From Acidimicrobiia bacterium (GTDB taxonomy: Bacteria > Actinomycetota > Acidimicrobiia > IMCC26256 > DASPTH01): a DNA stretch of 64,000 nt. A program made the translations under genes and the position numbers. Location: NCBI GenBank assembly GCA_040880805.1, contig JBBDHW010000029.1, positions 59,911 to 123,910 of the forward strand. The letters run 5' to 3'. Under the pieces are notes generated by a model, which worked only from the letters and a program-made list of their open reading frames with translations, ran no database searches and was not told where the DNA came from. Positions 44,468 through 52,905 of the stretch are shown in pieces (positions within the stretch are counted from its first letter, which is position 1; every line of letters starts with the position of its first letter).

Positions 44468-45462
44468 GTTCCCTCCAGTGCGTCGCGGACGGCACCACCG
44501 AAGGCAGCCGCGAGAACACGATGGCCCTCGTCGCCAGGGTGGATACCGTCAGGCAGGTGGTGAGGCTCGAGCAACGCGCCACCGCGTACGAGCGTGAGTG
44601 CGGCGTCGCCCGCGGCGATGCGTTCGAGCGTCACCTCTTCCATCGCGACGCGCAGGTCGCCGAGCGTGTCACCGAGCCGATTGGGTGTGGCTTCGGCGTC
44701 CGGTCGGAGCACCGGGCTGGTCACGACGACCGGGATATCGGGATGCCCCTCGCGCACAATGTCGAGGAACCCGCGGGTGTTCTCACGGAACATCGACGAA
44801 GAGAACGGAATGCGCGTCCAGCAATTGGTGCCGTGCGAGATCGAGATCACGTCGGCGTCGAGCTTCGCCATCTGCTCCGCCGACACGATCTCACCCCGCG
44901 CCGCGCCCGCGTAGCCGAGGTTCACCACGTCGAGCTCGTAGTCGCGGCCCGCGACCGCAGGCCACGCACCCACGGGGCCGGACGCGATCCAACCCTCCGC
45001 GATCGAGTCGCCGTACGCGATCCAGCGTCGCTGTGGTGGCGCGGGCTCGATCGCGCCGCCGAGAGCGCTGATCGAGAGCACGATCGGCTGCATCCCTTCG
45101 GGCAGGTACACGATCGCGCGCTCGTCGGATACATCACCACCAAGTCCGAGGCGGACCGTGCCCTCGCCGAGCACCGCCGGTTGCTCGTCGACCTGCTTCC
45201 CGGCGCGCACGACGGTGAACGTCGTACCCGCACCCGGACCGCGGTAGCCGAAGTCGTCGGTGCGCGTGGTGTAGGCGAGCTCGACAGCTTCCGCGTCACC
45301 GATGAGCTCGAGCCGGACGCTCACCGGAAGCCGCGCCGTCGCCACGGTGTCGCCGGGCAAGCGCGCGAGATCGTCGGGATCGGCCCGCGGGTACGGGATC
45401 TCGTCGGTCCCCGGCCACGCGCAGCCGCGTACGTACGGCTGCACGGGGTCGGCAGCGGTCAC
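44464..45462 (-). CDS. SGNH/GDSL hydrolase family protein
   Basis: The 332-residue protein has an N-terminal beta-rich domain (about 1-140) and a C-terminal SGNH hydrolase. Block I is YGDSIAEGW (nucleophile Ser153), the Gly block is VVNLGYAGAARGE, the Asn block SHGTN and the His block LPDGIHPGDEGH. The N-terminal domain is reminiscent of carbohydrate-esterase family CE2-type accessory domains, so an acetyl-ester hydrolase is plausible. Both its ends overlap neighbouring genes by four bases. No signal peptide is visible. Confidence 0.82.
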   Translation of the reverse strand: MTAADPVQPYVRGCAWPGTDEIPYPRADPDDLARLPGDTVATARLPVSVRLELIGDAEAVELAYTTRTDDFGYRGPGAGTTFTVVRAGKQVDEQPAVLGEGTVRLGLGGDVSDERAIVYLPEGMQPIVLSISALGGAIEPAPPQRRWIAYGDSIAEGWIASGPVGAWPAVAGRDYELDVVNLGYAGAARGEIVSAEQMAKLDADVISISHGTNCWTRIPFSSSMFRENTRGFLDIVREGHPDIPVVVTSPVLRPDAEATPNRLGDTLGDLRVAMEEVTLERIAAGDAALTLVRGGALLEPHHLPDGIHPGDEGHRVLAAAFGGAVRDALEGT

Positions 45463-46259
45463 AAGTTCCCCATCGGGTACGGGAACTTGGCCCCGACGCC
45501 GCCGTCGACAGAGAGCGTCTGGCCCGTGACGTATGCAGCGAGATCCGATGCAAGGAACAGAATCGCGGCGGCGATGTCGGCCGGCTGCGCGACCCGACGA
45601 AGCGGTGTGTTGTCGGTGTTGAGCCCGCGGCCCTCTTCACCGAGGAACGCCGACACGCGGGGCGTCCATACCACACCGGGCGCGACCGCGTTCACGCGGA
45701 TCCCCGACGGCCCGAGCTCCACCGCGCCCGTCCGCACGAGCGACATGAGCCCGGCCTTCGCCGCGCCGTACGCCGAGTGACGGGGCGCGGACGTGATGCC
45801 CGACACCGACGCAACGAACACCATCACGCCGCCGCCACTCGCTTCCATCGCTCGAGCACCGTGCTGCATGGCCAGGAACGCGTGGCGCAGCACTATGTCG
45901 AAGTGCCAGTCCCATTCCTCGTCGGTCATCTCGGTGATGTTGGCGTAACGCGCCATCCCGATTATGTCGACGACGCCGTCGATACCGCCGAGCTGCGTGG
46001 TGGCATCCGCGAAGAGCGACTCGACGTCGGCGCGATCGATCGCGTTGCCCGAGAGGCCGATACCGTCGACTTCGGCGGCGATGTCGTGCGCGAGATCAGG
46101 GTCGACGTCGACACACGCGAGCCGCGCCCCTACCGACGCGAGCGCGTGCGACGCCTGGCGCCCGATCCCCTGGCCGGCACCGAGTACGACGAATCGCTTT
46201 CCGTCGAGGCGCAGCAGGCCCGGGTAGTCGGGAACAGGAGTGTCGTCGGTGCGGGTCAT
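45459..46259 (-). CDS. SDR family oxidoreductase
   Basis: This 266-residue SDR has LGAGQGIG at 26-33 (Thr replaced by Leu), IIGMAR in place of NNAG, catalytic Ser near 151 and YGAAK (Tyr164, Lys168). ATG 46259 overlaps the stop of the LLM oxidoreductase gene (ATGA), so the longer upstream frame is not used. C-terminal TGQTLSVDGGVGAKF. The upstream operon partner is a luciferase-like enzyme; both likely act on the same compound. Confidence 0.86.
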   Translation of the reverse strand: MTRTDDTPVPDYPGLLRLDGKRFVVLGAGQGIGRQASHALASVGARLACVDVDPDLAHDIAAEVDGIGLSGNAIDRADVESLFADATTQLGGIDGVVDIIGMARYANITEMTDEEWDWHFDIVLRHAFLAMQHGARAMEASGGGVMVFVASVSGITSAPRHSAYGAAKAGLMSLVRTGAVELGPSGIRVNAVAPGVVWTPRVSAFLGEEGRGLNTDNTPLRRVAQPADIAAAILFLASDLAAYVTGQTLSVDGGVGAKFPYPMGNL

Positions 46260-47395
46260 GACGCCGTCACCGAGACATCGACGGCGACGTCGCGCCGTTC
46301 CAACTCGGGGATGACCTCGGTGCCGAGGAGTTCGATCGTGCGCATGATCGTGTCGTGTTCGAGGTGGCCGAACTGCACGTAACAGATCAGCTGGTCGACC
46401 CCGAGCTCCGCGTAGTGGAGCATCTTCTGTAGACAGTGGTCGGGATCGCCGACGATGATCATGTCGGCGTCGCTGAACTCCTGCGCTTCGAAGTTGCCCT
46501 CGATCTGGCGCTTCAGGAGCGGGAAGATGCTGTCGCGTTCGCTCTCGGGAATGTTGGGGAACTCCCACTCCAGCGTGAACTCGGCGAGGTTCTTGTACCA
46601 CCACCACACCGAGTCCCAGATGCCGTTCGCTTCACATTGGGCCATCGTCTCGGCGCAGTGCACGAGCGTGTAGGCCGCCACCTTGTTCGTGGTGACGCGG
46701 GTGATCGGCTCCGGGTTCGCGGCGGCCTCGCGGTATTGCGCGATGTGCTGCGACATCCGGTCGAGGGGCTGGAGGATCGAGAACGAGAGCAGCCCGAGCC
46801 CGAGCTTGCCCGCAACCGCGGCGCTGCCGTCGGAGGTCGCCGCCATCCAGCACGGTGGGTGCGGGTCCTGCACCGGCTTGGGCGTGACCATCCGGCGCGG
46901 GAAGTCGAGGTATTTGCCGTGGAACTCGAAGTACTCGTCTTCCCACATCTGCACGACGGCCTCGATTGCCTCCTGCCACTGGTCGCGGCTCTCGTCGCGG
47001 GGCACGTGGAACGCGGCCTGCTCCATCGGCGTGGACCGGCCGGTGCCCCACTCGATCCTCCCTTCCGAGAGGATGTCGGCCGTCGCGACCTTCTCGGCCA
47101 CGCGCATCGGCGGCGTGAACGCGTGCGGCATGAGCGTGACGCCGAAGCCGAGCCGCAGGTGCTCGGTGCACTGCGACAGCGCGCCGATGAACACCTCGGG
47201 TGCCGGCGAGTGAGAGCGACCCTCGCGGAAGTGGTGCTCCACGTGCCACGAGCAGTTGAAGCCGAGCGTGTCGGCCAGCTTGATCTGCTCGAGCGCCTCC
47301 CGGTACGCCGCCTGCTCAGCCTCGCGTTGCCCGTACGGGTGCGGCTTCGCCCACGGCTTCGGCACGTCGATCTCGTACAGCAGGTCGAGCTTCAT
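46256..47395 (-). CDS. LLM class flavin-dependent oxidoreductase
   Basis: This 379-residue luciferase-like protein begins MKLDLLYEIDVPKPWAK and has WHVEHHFREGRSHSPAPEVFI, LRLGFGVTLMPHAFTPPMRVA, ILSEGRIEWGTGRSTPMEQAAF and VGDPDHCLQKMLHYAELGVD. That pattern is that of bacterial luciferase-type monooxygenases that use FMNH2, so FMN rather than F420 is likely. Its start is 52 bp from the stop of the F420-type gene at 47447, and its stop overlaps the SDR start by four bases. Confidence 0.87.
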   Translation of the reverse strand: MKLDLLYEIDVPKPWAKPHPYGQREAEQAAYREALEQIKLADTLGFNCSWHVEHHFREGRSHSPAPEVFIGALSQCTEHLRLGFGVTLMPHAFTPPMRVAEKVATADILSEGRIEWGTGRSTPMEQAAFHVPRDESRDQWQEAIEAVVQMWEDEYFEFHGKYLDFPRRMVTPKPVQDPHPPCWMAATSDGSAAVAGKLGLGLLSFSILQPLDRMSQHIAQYREAAANPEPITRVTTNKVAAYTLVHCAETMAQCEANGIWDSVWWWYKNLAEFTLEWEFPNIPESERDSIFPLLKRQIEGNFEAQEFSDADMIIVGDPDHCLQKMLHYAELGVDQLICYVQFGHLEHDTIMRTIELLGTEVIPELERRDVAVDVSVTAS

Positions 47396-47446
47396 CCCCG
47401 TCTCCCGGTGCGCGGTTGGCGCCCGACGCTATCGCGCCGCCGATTC

Positions 47447-48352
47447 TCAGATGTCGGCGGCGGGCTTGATGACCTGCTCGGCGAAGAGGTGGGTGGCCTC
47501 GATCTTGCGACCGATCTCGGTGCCGCGCTGCGCGCCGGCGATCTCGCCGTGATCGTCGGGCAACATCTGCATCCACGGAACGCACATGAGGCCCGTCACA
47601 CCGATGGCGGCCATCCGCTCGCACACGTCGGGGGTGGGCGCGGCCTGCACGCCGAGGATGATCTCGAACGGTTCGCCGGCGCGGCCGGCCTCGTCGAGCT
47701 CCTTCTGCAACAGGCCGACGTAACGCTCGCACTCCTCGATGGGGTACGCGTTGCCGAGCCAGCCGTCGCACAGGCGCGCCGCGCGACGCAAGGCTGGGCG
47801 TGAGTGGCCGCCGCACCAGATCGGCACCGGCTGCGTGGGCGACGGCTCGATCTGCAGCGGATCGAAGTCGTAGTGCTCGCCGTGGTACTCGACCCACCCG
47901 CCGCTCCAGAGCGCACGCAGCGCGGCGATCATCTCGTTGAGGCGACGACCGCGGTTGTCGTACCGCTGCCCGGTCTGCGCGAACTCCTCGCGCATCCAAC
48001 CTGCGCCGACACCGAGGTTGACGCGGTTCCCCGACAGCACCGCCGCGGTGCCGACCTGCTTGGCGACGGTGAACAGGTCGCGCGCGGGCGCGATGTAGAC
48101 CGACGTCCCGAACTGCAGCTGCTCGGTGACCGCGGCCATCGCGCCGATCGTCACCCAGTTGTCGGGCCACGCGGTCTCCGGCGGCCAGATCGGCTTGCCG
48201 TCGGCCGAGTACGGATACGGCGTCGAGAGATCGCGCGGGTAGAAGATGTGGTCAGACATCATGATCCCGTGCACGCCCGCCTCGTCGGCGGCCTTCGCGA
48301 GCGGTAGATAGTGATCGGGCGGCGAGAACGCCGTCGACGCCCAGAACTTCAT
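47447..48352 (-). CDS. LLM class F420-dependent oxidoreductase
   Basis: This 301-residue luciferase-family protein has MKFWASTAFSPPDHYLPLAK, EQLQFGTSVYIAPARDLFTV, SGNRVNLGVGAGWMREEFAQ and VPIWCGGHSRPALRRAAR. It is close in pattern to the F420-dependent subgroup (TIGR03619-like: GVGAGWMREEFA-Q-G, YDNRGRRLNEMI). The start is 40 bp after the acyl-CoA dehydrogenase stop, same strand, so it belongs to the same operon. Substrate unknown. Confidence 0.86.
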   Translation of the reverse strand: MKFWASTAFSPPDHYLPLAKAADEAGVHGIMMSDHIFYPRDLSTPYPYSADGKPIWPPETAWPDNWVTIGAMAAVTEQLQFGTSVYIAPARDLFTVAKQVGTAAVLSGNRVNLGVGAGWMREEFAQTGQRYDNRGRRLNEMIAALRALWSGGWVEYHGEHYDFDPLQIEPSPTQPVPIWCGGHSRPALRRAARLCDGWLGNAYPIEECERYVGLLQKELDEAGRAGEPFEIILGVQAAPTPDVCERMAAIGVTGLMCVPWMQMLPDDHGEIAGAQRGTEIGRKIEATHLFAEQVIKPAADI

Positions 48353-48392
48353 GCTCTCCCCCTCGTTACGACGAATCGCGCGGGCCGCCGGA

Positions 48393-49565
48393 TCAGCCGC
48401 GCGCGGTGACGTTGCCGCCGGTCTCGGCCCAGGTCTTGCCCTGCTCGACGTCGGGATCGTGCGGGAGCCCGAGCAGGCGCTCGGAGATGATGTTGCGGAG
48501 CACCTCGCTGGTGCCGCCGCCGACCGTGAGCGCGGGGCTGAAGAGGAAGCCGCCGGCCCACTGGTACCACTCCTGGTCCAGCGAGGGGTCGACGTTGAGC
48601 ATCCCGTGGGCGCCCATCAGGTCTTTCGCGAGGTTGAACACACGCTTGCCGTGCGGATCGGCGAGCGCCTTGCGCAACGACGCGTCGGGGCCCGGCTGCT
48701 TGTTGACCTGGGCCGAGATGAGTTGCAGCTTGTGATAGCGGAGGATCTCGCCTTCGATGAACGCGCCGACGAGGCGCTGGCGCAGCACCGCGTTCGGCGC
48801 ACCGCCGCGGTCACGAACGAGCGCGACGAGGTCCTGTGCGCTCGGACCGTGCCCCCACTGGAGACCACCGCCGGTAGACAGTGACACGCGCTCGTTTGCA
48901 AGCGTGGTCTTCGCCATGCCCCAGCCGCGATTCTCCTCGCCGATGAGGTTCTCGGCGGGCACGCGTACGTCGGTGAAGAACACCTCGTTGAAGCCGGCGC
49001 CGCCGGTCATGTTGCGGATCGGCCGCACCTCGATGCCCTCGAGGTTCATCGGGATGATGAAGTAGGAGATGCCAACGTACTTCGGCACGTTCGAGTTGGT
49101 GCGCGCGATCAAGATCCCGTACTTCGCGGTGTCGGCGAGCGAAGTCCAGATCTTCTGTCCGTTCACGATGTACACGTCGCCGTCGCGCTCGGCGCGAGTG
49201 CTGAGGTTGGCGAGGTCGGATCCCGCCCCCGGTTCGCTGAAGAGCTGGCACCACATGTCTTCTCCGGTGAGCATCGGCCAGATGTACCTGTCCTTCTGCT
49301 CGTCGGAGGCGAGCGCGACGAGGATCGGGCCGCAGTGGCCGATCCCGATCGGGTTCATCGGGCGCGCGACTCCGGCGCGCTTCAGCTCGTCGTCGATGAT
49401 GAGCTGGAGCTCGGGCTCCGCGTCGAGCCCGTAGGGCAAGGGCCAGTGCGGCACGACGTACCCGGCGTCGACAAGCTGCCGCGCCGTCGGGCGCGGGTGC
49501 TCCGTGAACCAGGCCCGCACTTCGAGGCGGCGCGGATCATCTTCGGCGGGAAGGTCGATCTCCAT
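48393..49565 (-). CDS. Acyl-CoA dehydrogenase
   Basis: This 390-residue FAD acyl-CoA dehydrogenase has the family signatures MWCQLFSEPGAGSDLANLS (FAD/substrate loop), VNGQKIWTSLADTAKYGIL, NEVFFTDVRVPAENLIGEEN and the C-terminal GGGTSEVLRNIISERLLGLP. Length and motifs are normal; the catalytic Glu position is in the LDQEWYQWAGG or GGTSE region and cannot be fixed by eye. Start ATG 49565. It transcribes away from a HAD-phosphatase gene at 49624. The substrate is probably a medium or complex acyl-CoA. Confidence 0.9.
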   Translation of the reverse strand: MEIDLPAEDDPRRLEVRAWFTEHPRPTARQLVDAGYVVPHWPLPYGLDAEPELQLIIDDELKRAGVARPMNPIGIGHCGPILVALASDEQKDRYIWPMLTGEDMWCQLFSEPGAGSDLANLSTRAERDGDVYIVNGQKIWTSLADTAKYGILIARTNSNVPKYVGISYFIIPMNLEGIEVRPIRNMTGGAGFNEVFFTDVRVPAENLIGEENRGWGMAKTTLANERVSLSTGGGLQWGHGPSAQDLVALVRDRGGAPNAVLRQRLVGAFIEGEILRYHKLQLISAQVNKQPGPDASLRKALADPHGKRVFNLAKDLMGAHGMLNVDPSLDQEWYQWAGGFLFSPALTVGGGTSEVLRNIISERLLGLPHDPDVEQGKTWAETGGNVTARG

Positions 49566-49623
49566 ACGGGGATTGAAACAGCCCGCTGGGGTCGCGACAA
49601 GTCAAAGGATGTCAAAATGGCCC

Positions 49624-50223
49624 ATGGGCGTCCGACTCGTGGTGTTCGACCTCGACGGCACACTCATCCGGGGCCCCACGATCTGTGAGGTCGTGGCCGA
49701 GGGCCTCGGGCAGCGTGACCGGATGCGCACCCTGGAAGGCGCCGGATCGCGGCCGGAGATCGTGGCAGCCCGCGAGGAGATGGCTACGTGGTACCGGGAC
49801 GTGCCAGTTGACACGCTGCGCGCGCTCTGCCTCGACGCCGACCTCGCTCCCGGTGCCCTCGAAGGTTGCGCGCTGCTGCGCGACTGCGGCGTCGATCTCG
49901 CGATCGCTTCGATCACCTGGCGCTTCGGGGTGGAAGCGATGGCGGAAATGCTCGACATCGACCGATGCCTGGGCACCACGCTGCATGCCGACGGTCGGAT
50001 CGACCACGTGTTCGCGGAGGACAAGGCCTCCTGGATCGAGGAGCTCGGTGTGCCACACGATGAGATCGCCGCAGTGGGCGACGGTGCGCGCGACCTCCCC
50101 ATGCTCGACGTCGTCGGGATCCCGATCTTCGTCGGCAAGGAATGGATCCACGGTCTGCCGCCGCGTACCGTCCACCTGCCCGACGCCGACATCCGCGACG
50201 TCGCGCGCGTGGTGCTGGAATGA
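49624..50223 (+). CDS. HAD-family phosphatase
   Basis: This 199-residue HAD hydrolase has the nucleophile motif DLDGT (Asp9, Asp11), IASITWRFG for motif II, AEDKASWIEELGV with the conserved Lys, and GDGARDLPMLDV for motif IV. The cap is small, as in PSP-type phosphatases. ATG 49624 (MGVRLVVFDLDG) is used; ATG 49609 is also possible. The stop overlaps the next gene (ATGA), a tyrosine phosphatase-like protein. The three overlapping genes 49624-51679 form one operon. Confidence 0.85.
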   Translation: MGVRLVVFDLDGTLIRGPTICEVVAEGLGQRDRMRTLEGAGSRPEIVAAREEMATWYRDVPVDTLRALCLDADLAPGALEGCALLRDCGVDLAIASITWRFGVEAMAEMLDIDRCLGTTLHADGRIDHVFAEDKASWIEELGVPHDEIAAVGDGARDLPMLDVVGIPIFVGKEWIHGLPPRTVHLPDADIRDVARVVLE

Positions 50224-50732
50224 CCTTCGACCTGCTCGACCCGCGCAACGCGCTCGACCCCGATGTCGACGGGATCTGGTGGGCGGCACGCGAACCTCTG
50301 GCCCTCGGTGGGATGCCGCGGCCACGTAACGGCTTCCCGCTCGCACGCCTCGCGGCAGCGCGCGACGTGAGCGCGATCGTGTGTCTCGCCGGCACCGAGG
50401 TTGTATACGACGCCACCGCGCTTCGGTGGCAGGGATTCGAGCTCCAAGATCTCTACGGAGCGCTCGCGCCGGCTGACGCGAGCGCTGAGTGGTTGCGCGT
50501 CACCGAGGCTGCGGTCGCGACGCGGGAACTCCTCGACGACGGTCTGGGCGTGATCGTTCACTGCGCCGGTGGTACCGGACGGACGGGCACGGTGATCGGC
50601 GCGGTGCTCGTATCGCTCGGGAGGGAACCGAACGCGGTCGCGGTCTGGCTCGACGCCGTCCACAAACTGCGGGGAAGGCCCGGCTGGCCCGAGTCGCCGT
50701 GGCAGACCGAGGCACTTCGGGTCCTCGCGTGA
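50220..50732 (+). CDS. Dual-specificity/tyrosine phosphatase-like protein
   Basis: This 170-residue protein has the C-x5-R active site HCAGGTGRTG (Cys115, Arg121) of cysteine phosphatases of the dual-specificity type, with SAIVCLAGTEVVYD upstream. It overlaps the HAD phosphatase stop by four bases and the next start by four bases (GTGA). Two phosphatases of different fold plus a nucleotidyltransferase in one operon suggest a shared phosphorylated nucleotide or protein target. The exact substrate is unknown. Confidence 0.82.
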   Translation: MTFDLLDPRNALDPDVDGIWWAAREPLALGGMPRPRNGFPLARLAAARDVSAIVCLAGTEVVYDATALRWQGFELQDLYGALAPADASAEWLRVTEAAVATRELLDDGLGVIVHCAGGTGRTGTVIGAVLVSLGREPNAVAVWLDAVHKLRGRPGWPESPWQTEALRVLA

Positions 50733-51679
50733 TCCTCCACTTCACGACGAAGTCGGCGTGGGAAGCACTCGCGCCCGGCGGCAGTTACGTCGCGGACTCG
50801 CTGGACCGCGAGGGCTTCATCCACTGCTCGTATCCGCACCAGGTCGCGCGCGTCGCAGCGCTCGCCGTCCCGGGACAACGCGATCTGGTGCTGCTCTCCA
50901 TCGATCGCGCGATCCTGGGTAACCGCGTTCGTGACGAGCCGGTCGGAGGCAGCCGTTTCCCACACGTGTACGGACCGATACCCATCGCTGCCATCAGCTC
51001 GGTCGTCGACTTCCCGCCCGAGCCCGACGGCAGCTTCCTCCTCCCCGACTCGATCCGGGAGCAGATCCGCGTGTCGCCCGACACACTCGACGAAGTGCTC
51101 GAGCAGACGAGAGCGGTTATGGACGGTTACACCGGAGCATGGTGGATCGCCGGTGGTTGGGCGATCGACGCGCGTGCGGGTCGTGCCATTCGTGAACACC
51201 ACGATGTCGACGTTGCCGTCCTGCGCCAAGACCTGCCGTCCCTCTGGACACATCTGCGCGGTCGCGACGTCCGGATCGCCGAGCCGAACACGTGGAGGCG
51301 GTGGCGGGGCGCGCCGCTCGAACCGGACGAGGCGTGCCTCTGGACCCGCGTCGACGACGGCGTCGACCTGCGCTGGCAGGAATTCTCGGTCGACCCCTCG
51401 GTCGTCGAGTTCCTGCTCGAACCGTCCCACGCCGGAACCTGGCACTACCGCCGCGATCCCCGTGTGTCGCTCCCACTCGAGGAGCTCGGACCGCCTGGTT
51501 CGTTCCTCTCGCTCCCGGTCGCGCTGCTCTACAAGGCGCCCGGCCCAATCGAGCAGCGCGCCGCGAACGACTTCGAGACTGCGTTGCCCCTGCTCGAGCC
51601 CGAGGAACGCGACTGGTTGGCCATCGCGCTCGAGACCGCCCATCCGACGAGCCCGTGGATAGCCCAGCTCCGATCGTGA
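50729..51679 (+). CDS. DUF952 domain fused to aminoglycoside-type nucleotidyltransferase domain
   Basis: The 316-residue protein has two domains. Residues 1-105 are DUF952, with its FIHCSY (30-35) and FPHVYGPI (77-84) signatures. Residues about 110-316 are a minimal nucleotidyltransferase resembling ANT/LinA-type enzymes: GGWAIDAR (142-149) and the metal-binding His158-Asp159-Val-Asp161 (HHDVDVAV), with a late Lys and NDFETALPLL. The order DUF952-nucleotidyltransferase is one I do not recall as a common fusion. GTG 50729 overlaps the upstream stop by four bases. Confidence 0.8.
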   Translation: MILHFTTKSAWEALAPGGSYVADSLDREGFIHCSYPHQVARVAALAVPGQRDLVLLSIDRAILGNRVRDEPVGGSRFPHVYGPIPIAAISSVVDFPPEPDGSFLLPDSIREQIRVSPDTLDEVLEQTRAVMDGYTGAWWIAGGWAIDARAGRAIREHHDVDVAVLRQDLPSLWTHLRGRDVRIAEPNTWRRWRGAPLEPDEACLWTRVDDGVDLRWQEFSVDPSVVEFLLEPSHAGTWHYRRDPRVSLPLEELGPPGSFLSLPVALLYKAPGPIEQRAANDFETALPLLEPEERDWLAIALETAHPTSPWIAQLRS

Positions 51680-51734
51680 CGTAGGATCCGTCGCTTCGTC
51701 GTCATGTCGGCCAACGGCCTGCCATGATGAGCGC

Positions 51735-52160
51735 GTGACCGAGTCGGTCTCTTCGCCGTCTTCGCCGATGACGGGCTTCTCGCACGTGCAGCTCCTCGTG
51801 ACCGATGTGCGCGCGAGTGAGCAGTGGTACACGACGGTGCTGGGAGTCGAGCGGTTCGCGGCCGACGACTCGATTGGCTACGTTGCGCTCCGCCACAAGC
51901 CGAGCGGAGTGGCAATCGTGTTGTCAATGCGTGAGGTCTCCGTCTCGGACGGCGCCGACACCGCGCTCGATCATCTCGCGTTCGCCGTACCCGACGGCTC
52001 GATCTTGGAAGAGTGGGCCGATCACCTCACCAGTGCGGGCATCGATCACGACGGGATCGTCCTCGAGCTCGGCAAGCCGTCTCTGCAGCTGCGCGACCCC
52101 GACGGCAACGCCATCGAGCTCGTCGCACCCGCGCCGCGCTCGTCGCAAGCTCTCGGCTGA
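51735..52160 (+). CDS. VOC (glyoxalase/bleomycin-resistance) family protein
   Basis: This 141-residue protein (GTG 51735) has the VOC pattern in two halves: FSHVQLLVTDVRASEQWYTTVLG, then VALRHKPSGVAIVLS, LDHLAFAVPDGSILEEW and LRDPDGNAIELVAP. Conserved metal ligands (His, Glu) in the expected places are seen in SHVQ, LDHL and AIELV. The reaction (dioxygenase, isomerase or resistance binding) is not predictable. TGATG overlap with the next gene. Confidence 0.85.
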   Translation: MTESVSSPSSPMTGFSHVQLLVTDVRASEQWYTTVLGVERFAADDSIGYVALRHKPSGVAIVLSMREVSVSDGADTALDHLAFAVPDGSILEEWADHLTSAGIDHDGIVLELGKPSLQLRDPDGNAIELVAPAPRSSQALG

Positions 52161-52834
52161 TGGCCGATTCGTTGCTCCCCGACGACATCGTGGAGGCAGC
52201 CAACCACGTGGCGGCGACGCTCGCACCCGCCACCGACGCTGATTGGAGCGTGCCCGCGGGCAGGCTCGACTGGGACGTGAGGACCACGGTCCTGCACTCC
52301 GCCTCGGCGGTCACGTACTACTCGGGCCATCTCGCGAGCCAGACGACAACGTGGTTGCCGTTGATCCTCGACATGGCTATCGACGCGACGAACGAGCAAG
52401 TGCTCCGGCTACTGCCGGCGACAGCCCGCATGCTCGCGATCGTGGCCGCGGGGTCGCCCGGCACCGCGCGCGCGTATCACGAAGGGGGTATGGCCGACGT
52501 GTCCGGCTTCCTCGCGATGGCGGTCGACGAGGTGATCGTGCACGGAGCCGACGCCGCCGCCGGTCTCGGTCTCGCGTACGACCCGCCCGAACCGCTCGCC
52601 CGCAAGGTGCTCGACCGGCTGTTCCCGTGGGCGCCGCGCGACACGCCCACCTGGCTCACCCTGCTCTGGTCGAACGGCCGCGCATCGCTGCCCGGCCAGC
52701 CTGATCGCCCGCAGAATTGGGGCTGGCAGTGCGCGCCGCTCGACGAATGGGACGGCGAGATCCGCGTCTTTCGGCGCCCACCGGTTTCGTTCGAGTTGGA
52801 CACCGAAACAAACAGCTGGCGGGGCGTGCGGTAG
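52160..52834 (+). CDS. Mycothiol-dependent maleylpyruvate isomerase-like (DinB-type) protein
   Basis: The 224-residue protein starts at ATG 52160, overlapping the VOC stop. Its N-terminal region (IVEAANHVAATLAPATDADW, PAGRLDWDVRTTVLHSASAV) and VDEVIVHGADAAAGLGL match the four-helix DinB/MDMPI fold, common in actinobacteria that use mycothiol. The C-terminal TLLWSNGRASLPG is the second domain. Together with the VOC gene it may form a small detoxification pair. Substrate unknown. Confidence 0.8.
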   Translation: MADSLLPDDIVEAANHVAATLAPATDADWSVPAGRLDWDVRTTVLHSASAVTYYSGHLASQTTTWLPLILDMAIDATNEQVLRLLPATARMLAIVAAGSPGTARAYHEGGMADVSGFLAMAVDEVIVHGADAAAGLGLAYDPPEPLARKVLDRLFPWAPRDTPTWLTLLWSNGRASLPGQPDRPQNWGWQCAPLDEWDGEIRVFRRPPVSFELDTETNSWRGVR

Positions 52835-52905
52835 GACCTACTCGGCGACGAGCGCGCCCGATGCAGCGGGGTCGGGCACGGCGAAAGCCTACGGGAACGG
52901 CTGGA

